DNA from: Petasospora fabianii
Taxonomy: Eukaryota > Ascomycota > Saccharomycetes > Phaffomycetales > Wickerhamomycetaceae
Assembly: GCA_022641835.1 (NCBI GenBank)
Contig: CP048718.1
Coordinates: 1,054,001-1,118,000 of the forward strand
Reading direction: 5' to 3'
DNA: 64,000 bases
The notes beneath the pieces are model-generated. The model did not search any database. It was given only the letters and a program-made list of their open reading frames with translations, and was not told where the DNA came from. This document shows, piece after piece, positions 62,435-64,000 of this stretch (within the stretch, counting starts at the first letter, position 1; the number at the start of each line of letters is the position of its first letter). The position numbers and the translations under genes were made by a program.

Positions 62435-62678
62435 GATTTGGCTTATATGGTACTACATTTATGTTCGCATTGTAAAACATGTGTGTATCAACTTATGTAT
62501 GAATGGAATGAAAAGAATAGAACCCAAAATAAAGACAACTGGACAAATGAGGGACAATAGCAAGTAAAAGAAGCGTTATAACGTGTCATGATTCGTGAAA
62601 TGTAGGCATGCAAGCGTGTGATAGAAAAGTCAAGAGTAGATCATTAAACAAGTGAAGTAGGGGTATCATGGACAGACA

Positions 62679-63566
62679 TCATTGGAACTGGTAACTTCCA
62701 CTAACACCATGGTCTGGAACGTGACACAATTCCAATTGTTGGAACTTTTCAGAGCTCTTGTGGTAATAAAGACCACTAATGTCACCAGTTAGTTGGTTGA
62801 AACTGATGTAATAGAAACCGGCAAAGGATGCACCTTCAATGGAATCTATTTGAGCGTCTGGAACCAAGAACTTCTCTTTCCATCTCATGTAAATGTATGG
62901 ATGTGAAAGATAGTTTTGATGAGTATAACTCTTATCCATAATCTTCTTTACAGGTAGATCACGTTTCCAAGGCACAAATTTTGACCAATGTTGAATATCA
63001 ATCTCATCACTAGATCCCCATGATTTATCATCTGTATAGAAAGAGTGTGCTTCAGAGACAATTTCCGCTTCAAAGAAAGTGATAATCTCCGGGTGTGACT
63101 CAGTGAGTCCCTGGATCTTCAAGTAACCACAAAGGAATGATTTGCTCAAATCAACGTATTTCAATTCAACCTCGACTTCATATGTTGATCTTCCAGATTG
63201 TTGAGATCCCATGAACACGGCACCAGGTTTAAGAATCGACGATGTTTGCGGCGTAATATGGTTCTTAGAGATGTAATCGTTAAGGTTGCGGGTACCAACT
63301 ATGGAGTTGTTGTTGTTGTTGTTGTTGTTGTTGGTAGTGGCACCGTCAGAGAACTCCACTTGAGGAGAAGCTGGCTCCAAGATGGAATCATTTGTAGTGG
63401 TAGGTGTCAAAGTATTAAGGGAAGCAGATGATGATGCATTGGAATGAAGTTGCTGAGAGAGAGCCAGCAACTTGTTTTGAAGAGGTGTTTTTGAAGTAGA
63501 GGAACCAGACACACCAGCATAGTCTGGCACTTGAGGCAATTGATCAATAACTTCGTGGGCAGGCAT
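62679..63566 (-). CDS. VID24: GID4/VID24, substrate receptor of the GID ubiquitin ligase
   Basis: Recognises N-terminal proline degrons of gluconeogenic enzymes such as Fbp1 when glucose returns. The chosen product is 295 residues (yeast, 362). The N-terminal 130 are low complexity, with an asparagine run from a GTT microsatellite (about 63306-63332). The beta-barrel domain starts at PGAVFMGSQQSGRSTYEVEVELKYVDL, with SFLCGYLKIQGLTESHPE, WGSSDEIDIQHWSKF, MRWKEKFLVPDA and EGASFAGFYYISFNQLTGDI, ending QLELCHV. The start at 63566 (MPAHEVIDQLPQVPDY) is preferred; an in-frame ATG at 63677 would add 37 unlikely residues. Confidence 0.95.
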   Translation of the reverse strand: MPAHEVIDQLPQVPDYAGVSGSSTSKTPLQNKLLALSQQLHSNASSSASLNTLTPTTTNDSILEPASPQVEFSDGATTNNNNNNNNNSIVGTRNLNDYISKNHITPQTSSILKPGAVFMGSQQSGRSTYEVEVELKYVDLSKSFLCGYLKIQGLTESHPEIITFFEAEIVSEAHSFYTDDKSWGSSDEIDIQHWSKFVPWKRDLPVKKIMDKSYTHQNYLSHPYIYMRWKEKFLVPDAQIDSIEGASFAGFYYISFNQLTGDISGLYYHKSSEKFQQLELCHVPDHGVSGSYQFQ

Positions 63567-64000
63567 GTTATCAAGATGTATTAAGAGTGGATAAGGTGAG
63601 AGGACAGGGGGGTTGAAGTTGGACTCTAAAGTGTGGTGTTTTTCTTTGACGTACGCGTGACAGGTATCAGTGTGCACGTGAGGGGGGTCAATATGTGTGG
63701 GTGTGGGTGTGGGTGTTAAGGGACAAGCTGATGGGCAGTAGGTGTGGGGATAGTCTCAAATTCTGATCCAAAAAGACAAGATTATAAGATTCTTAGTGAG
63801 TTGTTAACCTATGATAAGATACTGAGATGGTAGAAGGAGATATATAAAGGCAAAAGAGATGACCTTTAAAACAAAATGGCAAAAACTTTTGGTGTCATTT
63901 CTTTTTCAGATGACGCATGTGTCCCCTTGTTCAAAAAAAAAAAAAAAAAGAAATTTTTATTTTCGCGAAAATGACGAAATGTTTTTATTCTCTTTAATAT
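63567..64000. other. VID24 upstream region to the window edge
   Basis: Contains a short GTGTGG tandem (about 63695-63716), an A-rich tract of 16 or so (about 63934-63949) followed by TTTTCGCGAAAA. No gene start can be seen before the edge. Confidence 0.4.

Overview
The window is nuclear DNA of a budding yeast (Saccharomycotina). Its genes are close relatives of Saccharomyces cerevisiae genes. Introns are short, lie near gene starts and carry ACTAAC branch points. There is a divergent H2A/H2B pair and yeast-type promoter elements (MCB, PAC/RRPE, E-boxes, TATA). CUG codons fall at invariant leucines in PAP1, which argues against the CUG-Ser and CUG-Ala clades. About eight introns in about twenty genes, and a methylmalonate-semialdehyde dehydrogenase that S. 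cerevisiae lacks, suggest a lineage outside Saccharomycetaceae. I cannot name the species.

Layout. 1-9.2 kb: end of an unrecognised gene, PAP1, CTP1 (two introns) divergent from a borealin-like NBL1 (one intron), IFA38, CDC28 (one intron), BSD2 (probable in-frame intron). 9.2-19.9 kb: about 10.7 kb without host genes, filled with one Ty5-like copia LTR retrotransposon (14.5-18.1 kb), at least six other LTRs or LTR pieces in both orientations, foldback arrangements and old decayed copies. This is the most unusual part of the window and a candidate regional centromere. 19.9-29.2 kb: PUS4, ERF4 (two introns), MDY2/GET5, an MSB3/MSB4 RabGAP, histones H2B and H2A, RMD1, NHP10. 29.3-47 kb: UTP20, a RIM21-type pH sensor, MON2 (one intron), CHS3. 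47-55.7 kb: a sparse stretch with one unrecognised small protein and a PCL1-type G1 cyclin behind a dense MCB array. 55.7-64 kb: methylmalonate-semialdehyde dehydrogenase, a ferric reductase preceded by a symmetric four-E-box array, SOG2 and GID4/VID24.

Functional links. CDC28, the PCL cyclin, the histones and NBL1 belong to cell-cycle control and chromosome segregation. CHS3, SOG2 and RIM21 act in cell wall, polarity and pH response. MON2, MSB3, BSD2, ERF4 and MDY2 act in membrane traffic and tail-anchored or palmitoylated protein handling. UTP20, PAP1 and PUS4 act on RNA. No tRNA, rRNA, snRNA or CRISPR array was recognised.
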